Below the pieces are notes generated by a model. The model made no database searches. It was not told the DNA's origin and worked only from the letters and a program-made list of their open reading frames with translations. Below, one piece after another: positions 21,976 through 32,667 of a stretch of DNA of 64,000 bases. The stretch spans positions 90,895,618 through 90,959,617 of the forward strand of contig CM060315.1 of the NCBI GenBank assembly GCA_030674185.1. The letters run 5' to 3'. Origin of the DNA: Monoplex corrugatus (Eukaryota; Mollusca; Gastropoda; Littorinimorpha; Ranellidae). How positions within the stretch are numbered: the stretch's first letter is position 1; every line of letters starts with the position of its first letter. Made by a program: the position numbers and the translations under genes.

Positions 21976-23068
21976 TACTGTATTTAGGGATCTTTAAAGT
22001 ACATATATGATGTTCTGATGTTCACGTGCAGCACGCTCTCAGCGCATGTAAAAGATCACATGGCACTCAAACGAGTGGTCTTCAGCTGACTTCTGTTAGA
22101 AATGCTTTCGTAGATAAACAAAAATGCCAACATGCAGGGGACACCCCAGCATGAGCGTCACTCAACTGTGAGAAGACAAGCATTATCATGGGAGAGCAAA
22201 CCGTAGTTCATCCGGTGAAAATTCCGCCATGACAAAAAATAATACAAACAAAATCCGTACCAAACACAAAGAAACAACAAGAGCAAGAACGCTGAAACAT
22301 GCTGTGATGCTCGCTCCATTTGCTTGGTTTAGAAATACAGTTACCATTCCCTTTGAGGACATGGAGTTTAACAAAGCACACAGGTGCAGGCAGGTAGAAC
22401 ATTTCTGTCCATCCTATGAAAACAAAATTCCCCAGTCTCTGTTAAAGATTATAACATGCTACTGTCCATTATTGTGGGGCTGGCTTCATTTGCTTCTGGG
22501 GATCAGTGATAGTCCAGTTTATCACACAAGTGTTCTCAGTCTGATGATATTATGTATATTTATTGTTACATCACCAAATACATCAAGATCAGAAGCTCCA
22601 GCGCCTGCAATAACGAAAATATCAGCACACCATCAAAAACAGCAATAATACATTCGTCCTCTTATGAGATACTTACTACATTTGTAATGGGACAGTCTCT
22701 CCTGAGACAGACAACAGATTGATATTAATACTTTTACTGTGTTCCTTCATCACAAACTCTGAAGATGGAAAGGAAAAACCAGAAAGAACTCAGATGATAA
22801 AATCATCATCGCAATCCTACCGACACTACTTTATCACCACCGTCAACAATAATAAACAGCAGCAACAACAAAAATCATAACCACAACAACAAACCTTTGT
22901 TTCTCGTTGATTAAAACACTCACTAACATCAACAAGAAAACTGAATTACTTCAATCATTATCATCATTTATGGTCGTCATCTTCATTATCAACAACATAA
23001 ACAACAACAACAATAAAGAACACTTACTAGCCTCAAAGAAAGGCTGAATTTTGTCAAAGAATACCAAC
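21976..23068. other. Intron with a short dispersed-repeat motif
   Basis: 22020-22130 (GCGCATGTAAAAGATCACAT, then GGCACTC) resembles a short repeat I remember from gastropod genomes, unverified. 22790-23030 is rich in AAC/ATC trinucleotides. No ORF was recognised. Confidence 0.4.
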
Positions 23069-23162
23069 CTCGATTATTGGGGATTTGAGGTCACGATATT
23101 CTTTGGACAGGTAGTCCAGGTGATCGTACACTAGATACATCAACATGTAGTTGAGGATAATC
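23069..23162 (-). CDS. M13 peptidase exon g: NYMLMYLV
   Basis: A 94-bp exon with acceptor cctgacag and donor ATCGAG followed by gttggt. Its first base completes the lysine codon left by exon f. It reads IILNYMLMYLVYDHLDYLSK and then EYRDLKSPIIE. M13 proteins have an NY-- W/Y --V helix here followed by a short --FRD segment. The frame is fully open. The donor is a weaker GTTGGT form but gives the correct phase to exon h. Confidence 0.87.
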
Positions 23163-23444
23163 CTGTCAGGAACAGAGAAAGATGCTTGTAAATAGAGTTC
23201 TACGTGATGCTTGTAAGTAGAGTTCTGTGCCAGAAATTTCCTCTAAACTGTCACTCTGTTTCTGCCTTGCTCTTTTGCTTTGTCTTGCGCATCACCATTG
23301 TAGGATGCCACCTGTGTTGATATTTCCCCCTGTATGTCTATACTGTGGTTTGCCTATGAAAGAATACTCTGTGGGGGTGTTGGTGACCCATTAGGTAGAG
23401 CATTCCCACACTTATGATCTGTTCTTTAAAATTTTTGTACTTTC

Positions 23445-24180
23445 TTTTCTATTGGATTGATAACCAGGTCTTCAATTTCTCGTTCTTGGTTGATCCAGGT
23501 ACATATACAAAGCTTTACATACTTTCTATTAGGATTGATAACCAGGTACATATACAAAGCTTTACATACTTTCTATTAGGATTGATAACCAGGTACATAT
23601 ACAAAGCTTTACATACTTTCTATTAGGATTGATAACCAGGTACATATACAAAGCTTTACATACTTTCTATTAGGATTGATAACCAGGTACATATACAAAG
23701 CTTTACATACTTTCTATTAGGATTGATAACCAGGTACATATACAATTTACATACTTCTATTAGATGATAACCAGGTACTTACAATTTACATACTTTATTA
23801 GGATTGATAACCAGGTACATATACAAAGCTTTACATACTTTCTATTAGGATTGATAACCAGGTACATATACAAAGCTTTACATACTTTCTATTAGGATTG
23901 ATAACCAGGTACATATACAAAGCTTTACATACTTTCTATTAGGATTGATAACCAGGTACATATACAAAGCTTTACATACTTTCTATTAGGATTGATAACC
24001 AGGTACATATACAAAGCTTTACATACTTTTAGATTGATACAGTACATATACAAGCTTAAACTTTATTAGATGTACCAGGTACATATACAAAGCTTTACAT
24101 ACTTTCTATTAGGATTGATAACCAGGTACATATACAAAGCTTTACATACTTCTATTAGGATTGATAACCAGGTACACATA
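23445..24180. repeat. 47-bp minisatellite
   Basis: About 15 tandem units beginning GATTGATAACCAGGTACATA and containing TACAAAGCTTTACATAC. Most are near-identical. Shortened, damaged units cluster at 23740-23800 and 24030-24080. Lies in the intron on the upstream side of exon g (between exons f and g). Confidence 0.95.
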
Positions 24181-25056
24181 TTAACTCCACTTTAACTCAA
24201 GGAAATGAGAACGTTCTGACAATTTTAGGCGAGTTTTCATGTATGTTTTGTGTACCTATTATGTTTATGCATTTGTAATCAATTTTTCTTTTTTCATTAA
24301 TCCCACCAGTAATAAACAGAGCTGAATGGCCAATGCCAGGGGGCATAACCTTAGGGTAAATGCAGTCATATGTGTATCTAAATTCTTTTCCGAATTTCAT
24401 TTTTTCGATCGTCATCGATATATTTAGAAGGGTGTGATTTATTTGAGACGGTTATACCCTTGTTCTGGCTCTGAGTAGTTGGCTGGACTACAAACACTAA
24501 CAATAATGACGACAATATTAATAAATGATTGTTATTATTGTTATTTTTATCACTATTTTATTCTTATTAATGATAATGATAACATAATAAGAATAATAAC
24601 AATAATAACAAAATATAAGGATACTATTACTATTACTACTACTAAGATTTAAAATGAGATTAATAAGAATAATGATGATGATGAATGTGACAGAAACTGT
24701 GATGATGATAACCTACTAAAGTGTTTTTATTCATCCAGAAATAACAGTTTCAAGTCATCATCAAAATGACCGGTCAGGCCAAACTCAGTAGCAGTATATA
24801 ACTAGCTGTACAACAAATCAACATACATTGTGTTGTGACCAGAAGAAAAGCATTATCATCAACACTGAATCCCAGTGAGTCACCCAACGTATCGACACTG
24901 CCCCTTTGGAAGGCGAAATGACCACTCTTTAACGTGTGGTGTTGGGAATCGGGAAGTAATTACGTAGTCGATGGTGAGGCTCTGTTGCTCTGGGTCCCAC
25001 CCAGTACACTTAGATTTTTCTTGATAACTAATAAAAGCCTGTTTTAATGTATGGTT
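24181..25056. other. AT-rich intron with ATA/ATG runs
   Basis: 24500-24720 holds imperfect AAT, TTA and GATGAT runs. The minus frame at 24880-25098 (WDPEQQSLTIDYVITSR) faintly resembles a LINE endonuclease end, too weak to call. Confidence 0.5.
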
Positions 25057-25480
25057 TCGAAGCCTGAACACTAAGAAAATACGAAGAAAATAAATCAATA
25101 CAGCAGAAATGTGACTCTCTAGACGACTTCTCAGAGTTAAATGGACAGCAGAAGAACAAACGATGGCCTGTTAAAGGAACTCAATGTCAGGCGCCAGCTG
25201 CTAACAGAGATCAACAAAAGAAAGCTGCAGTATGTAGGCCATGCGATCAGAAACACCAGAACAGATTTGATATCAACGATCCTGCAGGGGAAAGTTGAGG
25301 CGAGGAGAAAAGAGGGACGACCGCACACCTCCTATTTCAGCAACATCGCTGAAGTCTGTGGTCCGGGGATCCAGGAGGTCGCCCACAGTGTCTCAGTTAC
25401 GTGACCTGGAGAAGACTTGTGACGTCAAGCGTAGCTCCTACCGCCGATCCTGGCGAGGGAGAGAGGTGAGGTGAGGTGAG
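25057..25480 (+). mobile_element. LINE 3' fragment, unassigned family
   Basis: Frame 25141-25404: RRTNDGLLKELNVRRQLLTE, then RKLQYVGHAIRNTRTDLIST and EARRKEGRPHTSYFSNIAEV. This is the post-RT domain common to many LINEs (R-L-Y-GH-, GRP-). Upstream RLLRVKWTAEEQT supports it. No RT is present. Confidence 0.7.
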
Positions 25481-25639
25481 AAGCCAAGTGTGTGTTTTCC
25501 ATTCCACATTTTGTGCTGTGTGGTTTTTGTTTGCTGTAAACATTATGCACTCTAGACGTTTTCTGAGTGGAATGATGGATATTTACTGTGCACGCAGCTA
25601 TGTAATCAGCCAATGTCTGTGACTATTATGTCTGGTAAC

Positions 25640-26345
25640 ACCATCACTCAGTATCTGAACAAACTAGGTAAAAACCAAAAACCCTTCTGAATATCATCCG
25701 GTGACTGTTGTCCTGGTAGTGACCAAACAAACGTGACCAAACAAACCCTAGCAAAACACGATACTACCTGTAACGAGGAAAACAACATGGAAATCCAAAA
25801 TTCTTTTGATAATGTAATGTCTAAGCTAGAATATCAGCAACTTAAACGATTTGGAACAATGCAAAACCGATCTTGACAAACTCACTGCCCATATAAACAA
25901 GCGAATGGAAAAAACCTGAGGGCAAGTGTTCTGACATTTTGCAAGAGGTAGGCTGTGTTAAAAGGAAATCTCTAGCACAAGATAAGAAATCGTTATGTTA
26001 AAATGACAGCTAAAGAAAGAAGAACAGTGATTTTTTAAACTGAACAGTGAACAAAATGACAGTATGACTGTAAGTGGAATCTGCGCTTGTTTAACGTGTC
26101 TGAATCTGCAGATGAAACTGCAGCAGACACTTCAACAAAGCGCTACAAAATTTTCACGGACCTCATCGGTGCACCCACGACTGACTACGAACTGGAAGCT
26201 GCCCACTGGGCAAGACCTCCATCACCAGGGAGGAAGAGACCTATCATTGTGAGGTTCCACTCCAGGAAGTTAAAGGATAAGGTTCTGGCAGATCAACGCA
26301 AGCTGAAGGGGAACGAGGTTAGGGGGAGAAGGATCTAACCCAGGC
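25640..26345 (+). mobile_element. LINE ORF1-like fragment
   Basis: Frame 26087-26338 reads FNVSESADETAADTSTKRYK and then AAHWARPPSPGRKRPIIVRF, SRKLKDKVLADQRKLKG. This fits the RRM and C-terminal part of L1/Tx1-type ORF1 proteins (A-R-G----RPIIVRF--R--K--VL---R-L). Upstream frames are broken. Whether it belongs to the LINE B copy that follows is not known. Confidence 0.6.
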
Positions 26346-26833
26346 CTAGTACAGGTTGTTGAGAGACGCCTTTAAATATTCTGTGACATTGGCTAAGTGG
26401 CTGATATGATGCGTCTAGTGTGTTGGCTATTGACTGCATGCTTGTATGAGTAGATGTCGCGCCAGCAGGCAGCAAAAGTGTGTGTGGTGTTTTATAGTGA
26501 TTTTATCGTGGTTCTATTTGGTTTTATGCATTGAATTTTGTATCAGTTTGTTGCTTTGAAATCCTGACACACGGTGATGTAAATTTTTTTTTTAAATTTT
26601 GAATATTTTACCAGATAATCTGATTTTAAAGTTTTTATACCTACTTTTCATCATTTTAATTCAGCCGCTCAAGTCGGACATTTTATTCTGTGAACTGTGT
26701 TTACATCTTAGCCAACTGTGTTCGCCCAACGCTACAGCTTCCAAACCTTTGTGTTCTCTGGATTTAAGTGTTGTGAACTGACCAACCCACACACCAACCT
26801 GCAAGTATCTTCCTCTCCTGACTGGCTCGCAAT

Positions 26834-27887
26834 TATGGACCCGTCTTTTATAAAACAAATTGGACTGACACTTTTTAAACACAGCAAGTGCTACCTCGGT
26901 GGAGGCGTCTACCAGCGAATACGAACACTGGGGCTGTGTCCTAAGCCCCGCACTGCGCGATCCTGTCGTGGTGGACGTCTCCACCGTCTTTGGCACAACC
27001 TGCCTCCTGCCCAAAGCCACTTTTCGTCTCCTGCTTCTTCGTCTCCTCCACTGCCCCTGCCCTCGACCTCGCTGCTGCAAACTTCATCTCCTCCTCTGCC
27101 GTCTTCGCCTTCGCCTTCTGTCTGGATAGTACCGCCTTCACCTTCTGTCCCGCTGGTGCCGCCTTCACCTTCTGTCCCGCCGGTGCTGCCTTCACCTTCT
27201 GTCCCTTCGGTGCCGCCTTCGTCGCCACCCCGGCCACCACCATATGACTGTGATAAACTAAAATTATGCCTTTTTAATGCTCAGTCAACATGCAAGGATG
27301 GCAAAGCCGAAGTCATTGCTGATTTTATCGCAGATGAGCATGTTGACATTGCTTTTATCACAGAGACATGGCTTAACCCCCTTGGTCACGAACCTATACA
27401 TGCTAGCCTCACTCCGAGTGGTTACAGGCTTGCTTCTTTCCATCGCTCATCCCGAGGTGGCGGTATCGCCATCCTCTACAACGACTCACTCCATTCCCGC
27501 CTATCTTTCTCGCAGTCTCTGCCTTTCTCCCATCCTTCTTTCAAGCACGTTGAAGTATCCTTCCAATCTACCCCTCACCCCATCACCTTCTCCTGTGTCT
27601 ATCGACCCCCATCTAGCTCTGCCAACAAACTCACCACATCCACGTTTCTCTCTGACTTTGACCAATTGCTTGACCACTACTGCCTCTTACCTGGTAATCT
27701 CATCATTCTAGGTGACATCAATGTCCACTATGACAACACTCACCGTTATGACACAAGACATATCATCAACTCTCTGTCCAATCACAATATGACTCAACAC
27801 ATTTCTGAACCAACCCATCAAAAAGGTCACATTCTTGACTGGATCATTTCTCGTGATCACCACAATTCCGCTACTGAAACTGCTTAG
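26834..27887 (+). pseudogene. LINE B3 ORF: proline-rich leader and APE endonuclease
   Basis: From MDPSFIKQIGLTLFKHSKCY an arginine-rich stretch and a Pro/Ser-rich linker (about residues 60-135, with PPSPSVP repeats) lead into the endonuclease. It has LCLFNAQSTCKDGKAEVIAD, FITETWL, GGGIAILY, VYRPPSS, LIILGDINVHYD and ILDWIIS. APE endonucleases nick the target DNA to prime reverse transcription. The Asn of FNAQS, Glu of TETWL and Asp of GDIN are kept. The final S-DH motif follows in another frame (LPSDHSAI, about 27920), so a frameshift near 27885 disables it. Confidence 0.82.
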
Positions 27888-28031
27888 TTCTTTCTACCCG
27901 TCTAACTTCAGCCCTTCCATCTGATCACTCTGCAATTCTCTGTTCTCTCGACATTTCTCCTCCTTCCCGTACCATGCGCACAGTGACTCGATGCAATCTC
28001 AAATCTATCGACCTCTCCACATTTTCATCTA

Positions 28032-29172
28032 ATGCCTCCCGTCTCCTTTCTGAAAAGTCACATAACCTTGCCGATGAATTCTATACTACTCTCCACCATC
28101 TTCTGGACACTCATGCTCCAGCCACAACCCGTCTCTGACACTGCTCTCTCCTTTTTCACTTCGTATTTATCAAACAGAAAACAAACTGTTCTCATCAATG
28201 GCACTTACTCTCAACCTGCATACCTGACCTGTGGTGTTCCACAAGGATCTCTCCTTGGCCCTGTTCTTTTCACTCTTTACACCTCCCCCCTGTCCACCAT
28301 CATCAACTCCCACTCTATAAAACACCACTTCTATGCTGATGACACCCAACTTCAAGACAGTGACTCACCTGATAATATACAGCGCCTGTTGACTCGCACC
28401 ACTGAGTGTTACTCGGACATTAAGAACTGGATGACGTTCAACAAACTTCAGCTTAAAGACGACAAGACAGAAGCTATCCTCATTGGCACCCGTCAGAAAC
28501 TTTCTCAGCTGCCTCCTCTTTCTCTCCCATTATGTAACACATCAGTCCCAATTTCTGATTCAGCTAAAAACCTTGGTGTCTGCATTGACTCTACCCTCTC
28601 CATGAACAACTTTGTTTCTCAAACTGCCAGATTTTGCTACTATCATCTCCATCGTATAAGGCTGATCAGGAAGTATCTCTCTGTCGAAACAACTGCAAAA
28701 CTCGTTCTCTCCTTCATAATGTCTCGCATTGACTATTGCAATTCACTCCTGTCTGGTCTTCCTGCCTCCACCATTCACATCCTACAGCGCATTCAAAACA
28801 ATGCTGTACGCCTTGTACTCAAAAAGAAAAAAGCTGACCACATATCTCCTCTCCTGGCACAACTTCACTGGCTCCCTGTATCAAAGCGCATACAGTACAA
28901 ACTAGACACCATGTGCTACAAAAGCCTCAATAACGCAGCCTCTGATTACCTGTCAAGCCTACTTGAGATCTGAGTTCCCTCACGTACCCTCCGCTCTGCC
29001 TCCGATCCTGACTTTTCGCTTTCCACGCACTAAGCTCAATACCTATGGTCCACGAGCCTTCTCTGTTTCTGGTCCACTCTCCTGGAACAAACTTCCTCTC
29101 TCAGTCCGTCAGCAACCTACTTTTGTCTCCTTCAAGTCCGCTCTCAAAACTCACCTTTTCTCCTCTGCATAA
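28032..29172 (+). pseudogene. LINE B3 RT remnant and C-terminal domain
   Basis: The frame runs SDTALSFFTSYLSNRKQTVL, LTCGVPQGSLLGPVLFTLYT, HFYADDTQLQ, then SRIDYCNSLLSGLPASTIHI, LHWLPVSKRIQYKLDTMCYK. After a shift near 28965 come PRTKLNTYGPRAFSVSGPLS, WNKLPLSVRQ and FKSALKTHLFSSA. Motif C (YADD) is intact, but the jump from HAPATTR to SDTALS removes motifs 0 to A, roughly 250 residues judged from relatives. Reverse transcriptase would be inactive. Confidence 0.85.
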
Positions 29173-29339
29173 AATCCTAACCTCACTCAACCCTCCCCCC
29201 CCCCCTCTGCAGCCTGTCTCCGCTCGGAGGGGAATCACATGGTTATAATATATAATTGTATATGCTATGCTCTCTATAATTTTCCATTGCTTTTATTCTT
29301 GCTTTTATTGCTTTTATTCTTTCTCCCCATTTATAGCCA

Positions 29340-29376
<37 letters not shown>

Positions 29377-29388
29377 TGTGCGTGCGTG

Positions 29389-29424
<36 letters not shown>

Positions 29425-29506
29425 TGTGTGTCTGCTTCAGCGCTTAGATTTGATTTTATCAGGAATTTGCGCTATATAAATATTGTAATTATTATTATTA
29501 TTATTT

Positions 29507-30270
29507 GTCACCTCTCGCTTTCAGCCTGCACAGCTGGCTAGCACTGCTGCTTGCAACTATGCGAAAAGGAAAGCAGAATGCGGAAGTCTCTCTCTGTCAG
29601 TACATAGGCTCTCTATCACCAAGCCCTACGTTGTGCCTCTTCGTGGCGACATGTGGTAACTGACACCTCATGGACTCAGGCTAAAACTTGAGGGACTCGG
29701 AGAACGTCTGGCCCCCAAACGTGTGGCACGCAGGCTCACCGGCAGGTGGACATGCTATGGTGCCCACGAACCAGACCCCCAGCTATGGGTAAATAGCACC
29801 ACTGCCTTGTGGTTATCTCGGGAGAGAATAAGGCTAAGGGAGTAAACCCTGACAGAAAATCACTCTTACTGCTTAGTAGGTTGTTGGAGGAATGTTAACG
29901 GCTAGCAGAGAGTCTGTACACAAACCAATGGAAGGCAATGGGAAACCACCATCGTATATTCCCGAGATCACTCATGGCCAGCCAAAGTAAGAAAAATGAG
30001 GATAATGACGTAATTAGGGGTTCCCAGTAGAGCACCTTTGTCCGGTAGGGACTGTCATGCTGCGCAGGTGACACCCAACCATCAGCAAACTACTGCAATC
30101 AAACTGAAAAATACAGAAACTGCAACGTGGAATGTGAGGACACTGCTGCAAGGGAGAAAACTGGAAAATGTCGAGATTGACATGCAAAGGCTTAACATCA
30201 ATATTTTAGGACTAAGAAAAGTGAGATGGAAGGAGGCAGACATGACAACATCAGGTGAACATACAATAAT
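29507..30270 (+). mobile_element. RTE-type LINE copy A4, 5' part
   Basis: Sense 5' UTR (29510-30040; compare the reverse of 60380-60840) and the start of the endonuclease frame. After the CCGGTAGGGACTGTCATG region it reads SGRDCHAAQVTPNHQQTTAI, then TATWNVRTLLQGRKLENVEI, MQRLNINILGLRKVRWKEAD and MTTSGEHTII. It then breaks off at the next RTE fragment. Confidence 0.85.
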
Positions 30271-30445
30271 ATCGTCGTCATCATCATCATCATGTGCCTG
30301 CTGCATGGCGTTGGTGATCATGGCCCTCCATATAAATCTATCCCTTGCTGCAAGACTGTCATTTGTTTTCTTTGCTGTCCATAGAACACTCAACATTCTT
30401 CTTAGAAACCACATTTCGGCTGCCTCAATTTGGTTCTGACTGTGC
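30271..30445 (-). mobile_element. RTE-type LINE copy A5, 3' end
   Basis: Antisense 3' tip with (ATC)n tail at 30271-30291, then AMITNAMQQ, RDRFIWR. A deletion then jumps to KKTNDS, WTAKK and EAAEMWFLRRMLSVLW. About 175 bp remain. It is inserted in, or joined to, copy A4. Confidence 0.8.
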
Positions 30446-30479
30446 ACTTAGTGAGATTACCTTTGTGCTAACATTCTCC

Positions 30480-30905
30480 ATCCCCACTCCCTTTTCTACG
30501 CCATCCTAATGGCCACAGAATCTGAGACAGTTTTTACAATGCGATGATGATGATGATGACAATGATAATAATAAACATGATGCTATGGAGTTCCATCTAG
30601 GATTGAGATTGCATGAAAGAGCTGCATTCTACGCTTACTATAATATATCCTGGTGTCAACCAGGCCCAAGAGATGCAGACATCTGCAGTGTTGATCAGAG
30701 GATTTGAGCAGCACCCCAATAACACATCCGTTAAGTACATAAGGCTCAACTGTGTGGTCCGAGTCTTCTCAATGAGCCCATAGCGTGATCAACTTTGTGT
30801 GGGAGCCGGTTGAAGCTGAAAAATCCCACAATGATTTTTAAGGGATTGATGGGGATTCCAAACCACAACCTTCTGGTGAGTGCTCGCTTATGCTTATCAC
30901 TACAT
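30480..30905 (-). mobile_element. tRNA-derived SINE, copy S1
   Basis: Antisense copy, about 430 bp, of the same SINE as 36541-36960. The head at 30850-30905 carries weakened box A/B equivalents (GTAGTGATAAGCATAAGCG and GTTTGGAATCCCC). The body shares CCAGGATATATTATAGTAAG-like and TGGAACTCCATAGCATCATG blocks. A (CATCAT)n/(ATT)n stretch and CTGTGGCCATTAGGATGGCG lie near the 3' end. Confidence 0.75.
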
Positions 30906-30935
30906 TATGGTGACTGGTTGAGAATAAAAACTCAC

Positions 30936-31071
30936 TTCTTGTCCGTTGATTCAAGGAGTGTAACCAAGGACTTGAAGTAGTCTTGAACACCATTTATTGC
31001 AACTTCTGTGTCATCCGTCGCGTTGTAGTTTTGTCTTGGTAAAAACCGAAGAGGAGCTGTCTCCAGTTCAA
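30936..31071 (-). CDS. M13 peptidase exon f, with one-base frame break
   Basis: A 136-bp exon with acceptor tcttctag and donor AAGAA followed by gtgagt. In phase with exon e it begins LNWRQLLFGF, the family's (I/L)NW motif, and would soon hit a stop. The end in the next frame reads DTEVAINGVQDYFKSLVTLL and then ESTDKK, also M13-like (V---DY-K-L--L---T). The exon is one base shorter than its phases need, and the switch falls near a run of five T (GGTTTTTACC on the minus strand). One missing T is the simplest explanation. It could be an assembly error, or the gene copy could be damaged. Confidence 0.82.
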
Positions 31072-31298
31072 CTAGAAGAAGAAAGACAATCACAAATCAC
31101 ACCAAAAAATATGTAAGATAATTTTACTAAGCTGAGATAAAAACTGTAATGACAAAAATCACAACACACAGTTATTTAGAATAACAAAAACGTTCGTAAC
31201 TCAGCTGAGAAAATGATGAAAGATTTTGCCTAAGTTGGATTCTTTCATATTGAATACAACTTCTGAAATGCATTATTCAGATGACATCTATTTATTTG

Positions 31299-31320
31299 TG
31301 TGTTTGTGTGTGTGTGTGTT

Positions 31321-31364
<44 letters not shown>

Positions 31365-31406
31365 GGCACACACACACACACACACACACGCAAATGCATA
31401 TATATA

Positions 31407-31441
<35 letters not shown>

Positions 31442-31465
31442 CATTTATATATATATATATATATA

Positions 31466-31498
<33 letters not shown>

Positions 31499-31500
31499 AT
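31299..31500. repeat. (GT)n, (CA)n, (TA)n compound microsatellite
   Basis: GT run, then CA run, then TATA runs. The GT and CA halves could fold together as a hairpin. Confidence 0.95.
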
Positions 31501-31579
31501 GGGCTCAATCAATGGGTAAGTCAATTTTATTCTTAGTTTTAAAAGAAAATATAGTTTTCCTGCCCTAAGCCAATAATTA

Positions 31580-31835
31580 TCACTGGTGAAGTTGTGCAGT
31601 CTGTTGAGCAATATAAATATCTAGCTGTGATCATCGTTTCTACACTCACATTCTGTGAAGATGCCAACGCCATCAAAAAGAATAAAAAGCCAAAAGAGGG
31701 TTCATTTCCTTCGATAAGTCAGATCGTCTCATTTTGACAATATATTGTTAACCCTCTTAAACACGCTGTTCATTCAAATAGTCCTCACTTTTTCATTTGT
31801 TCGTTGGTTTACATGTGTTATCCACTATATAGCAG
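31580..31835 (+). mobile_element. LINE fragment, family I
   Basis: Short sense relic: ITGEVVQSVEQYKYLAVIIV, STLTFCEDANAIKK, then shifted frames with HFDNILLTLLNT and IVLTFSFVRWF. This corresponds to the (E/D)QYKYLG--ID--L-F and --L---VLTFS---W motifs after the RT of a widespread LINE type. Confidence 0.65.
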
Positions 31836-31894
31836 GCATCTTCCAATAATTTATCAAGTAATCGTCGCAATGCTTTGAAACTTTATACGCACAC

Positions 31895-32667
31895 TTAACT
31901 CTTTGAAGACGTAATATAGTTGCCTTGCACAACCACTGTGGACGCGATCAACCGGACCTGCCACAACCCTTGGAGACGCACGATTTTGGTTTTTTTTTTT
32001 TAATTCTCAAAAATACAGATTTTACAGCACAAGAACATATTTTATATCAAAATAAAATTCAATTTACGCTCTTTGAGCTGAAGCTACATACAAGGACATA
32101 CATCTATTCTACTTACCTTCCTAGAAGGTGAAATGGGGTAGGGTTTTGGCTCTGGGAAAGAAGTTTTTGATTGACAGTAATCCAACACATAAAGTCAGTA
32201 AAACACCCATTCTTGACCAGGTAATCCAGAAATCCAGGTAATCACAAGTCCTTGGTATGACCAGAAGATATAAAAGAACAAACACAGCTTTGTTTTCACA
32301 CAGGTGAAGCAGCAAAGTGATTATGATGATCCTTTGAAGAAGAAGAAGGCCTAAATGTCACCATTTTGGTGCAAGGACAGTCACTCCGGTTGGTTTGGAT
32401 AAAGGCAAAAAACTGTGACTAATCGGGATAAAATCGATGCAAGGGAAGTGACAAACACTTCAGAAGATACCAAAGAGTGTTCCTATATGTGTAGTTAGTT
32501 CCACTAGACCAGCGACCGGCTTGCATCTATTTTTAAAAACCGCAGCGGAATATCCGCTATCACGTCTCTAATGGCATGGCCAGCTGCAGCGGAATGTCCG
32601 CTGTCACGTCTCTAATGGTATGGCCAACTGCAGCGGAATATCCGCTGTTGCGTCTCCAAAGAGTTAA
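31895..32667. mobile_element. piggyBac-like MITE with TTAA duplication
   Basis: TTAA at 31895-31898 and 32664-32667 flanks terminal inverted repeats CTCTTTGAAGACG (31899-31911) and, reverse-complemented, CTCTTTGGAGACG (32651-32663), 12 of 13 identical. TTAA targets and C(C/T)(C/T)TTTG ends are typical of piggyBac transposons. The 765-bp interior has no transposase frame, so it would need an enzyme in trans. It lies in the intron between exons e and f. Confidence 0.8.
32542..32650. repeat. 44-bp subterminal tandem repeat with palindrome
   Basis: Units start at 32542, 32586 and 32630, each with a GCAGCGGAATATCCGCT-type core (AGCGGA/TCCGCT inverted arms, one unit has G for A). The third runs into the terminal repeat of the MITE, whose CGTCTC matches the unit's CACGTCTC. 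Confidence 0.85.

Larger units (their letters stand above)
26600..29505 (+). mobile_element. LINE family B, copy B3 (CR1/L2-like), internally deleted
   Basis: Longest family B copy. The order is a 5' region, a proline-rich N-terminal ORF, an APE endonuclease, RT motifs from YLSNRKQ onward, the C-terminal domain, and a 3' UTR with a (GT)/(GTGC) microsatellite at 29341-29430. It ends GCGCTATATAAATATTGTAA followed by (TTA)n. The endonuclease frame shifts near 27885. The N-terminal half of RT, including the motif A aspartate, is absent. RTE copy A4 starts right after its tail. Confidence 0.88.

Noticed and set aside
24880..25098. Minus-strand ORF with TIDYVITSRF
   Set aside because: Only a faint resemblance to a LINE endonuclease IDYI motif; surrounding motifs are absent.
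26718..27711. Proline-rich host protein at 26718-27300
   Set aside because: It is continuous with the LINE B endonuclease frame and sits inside a repeat family, so it belongs to the retrotransposon.
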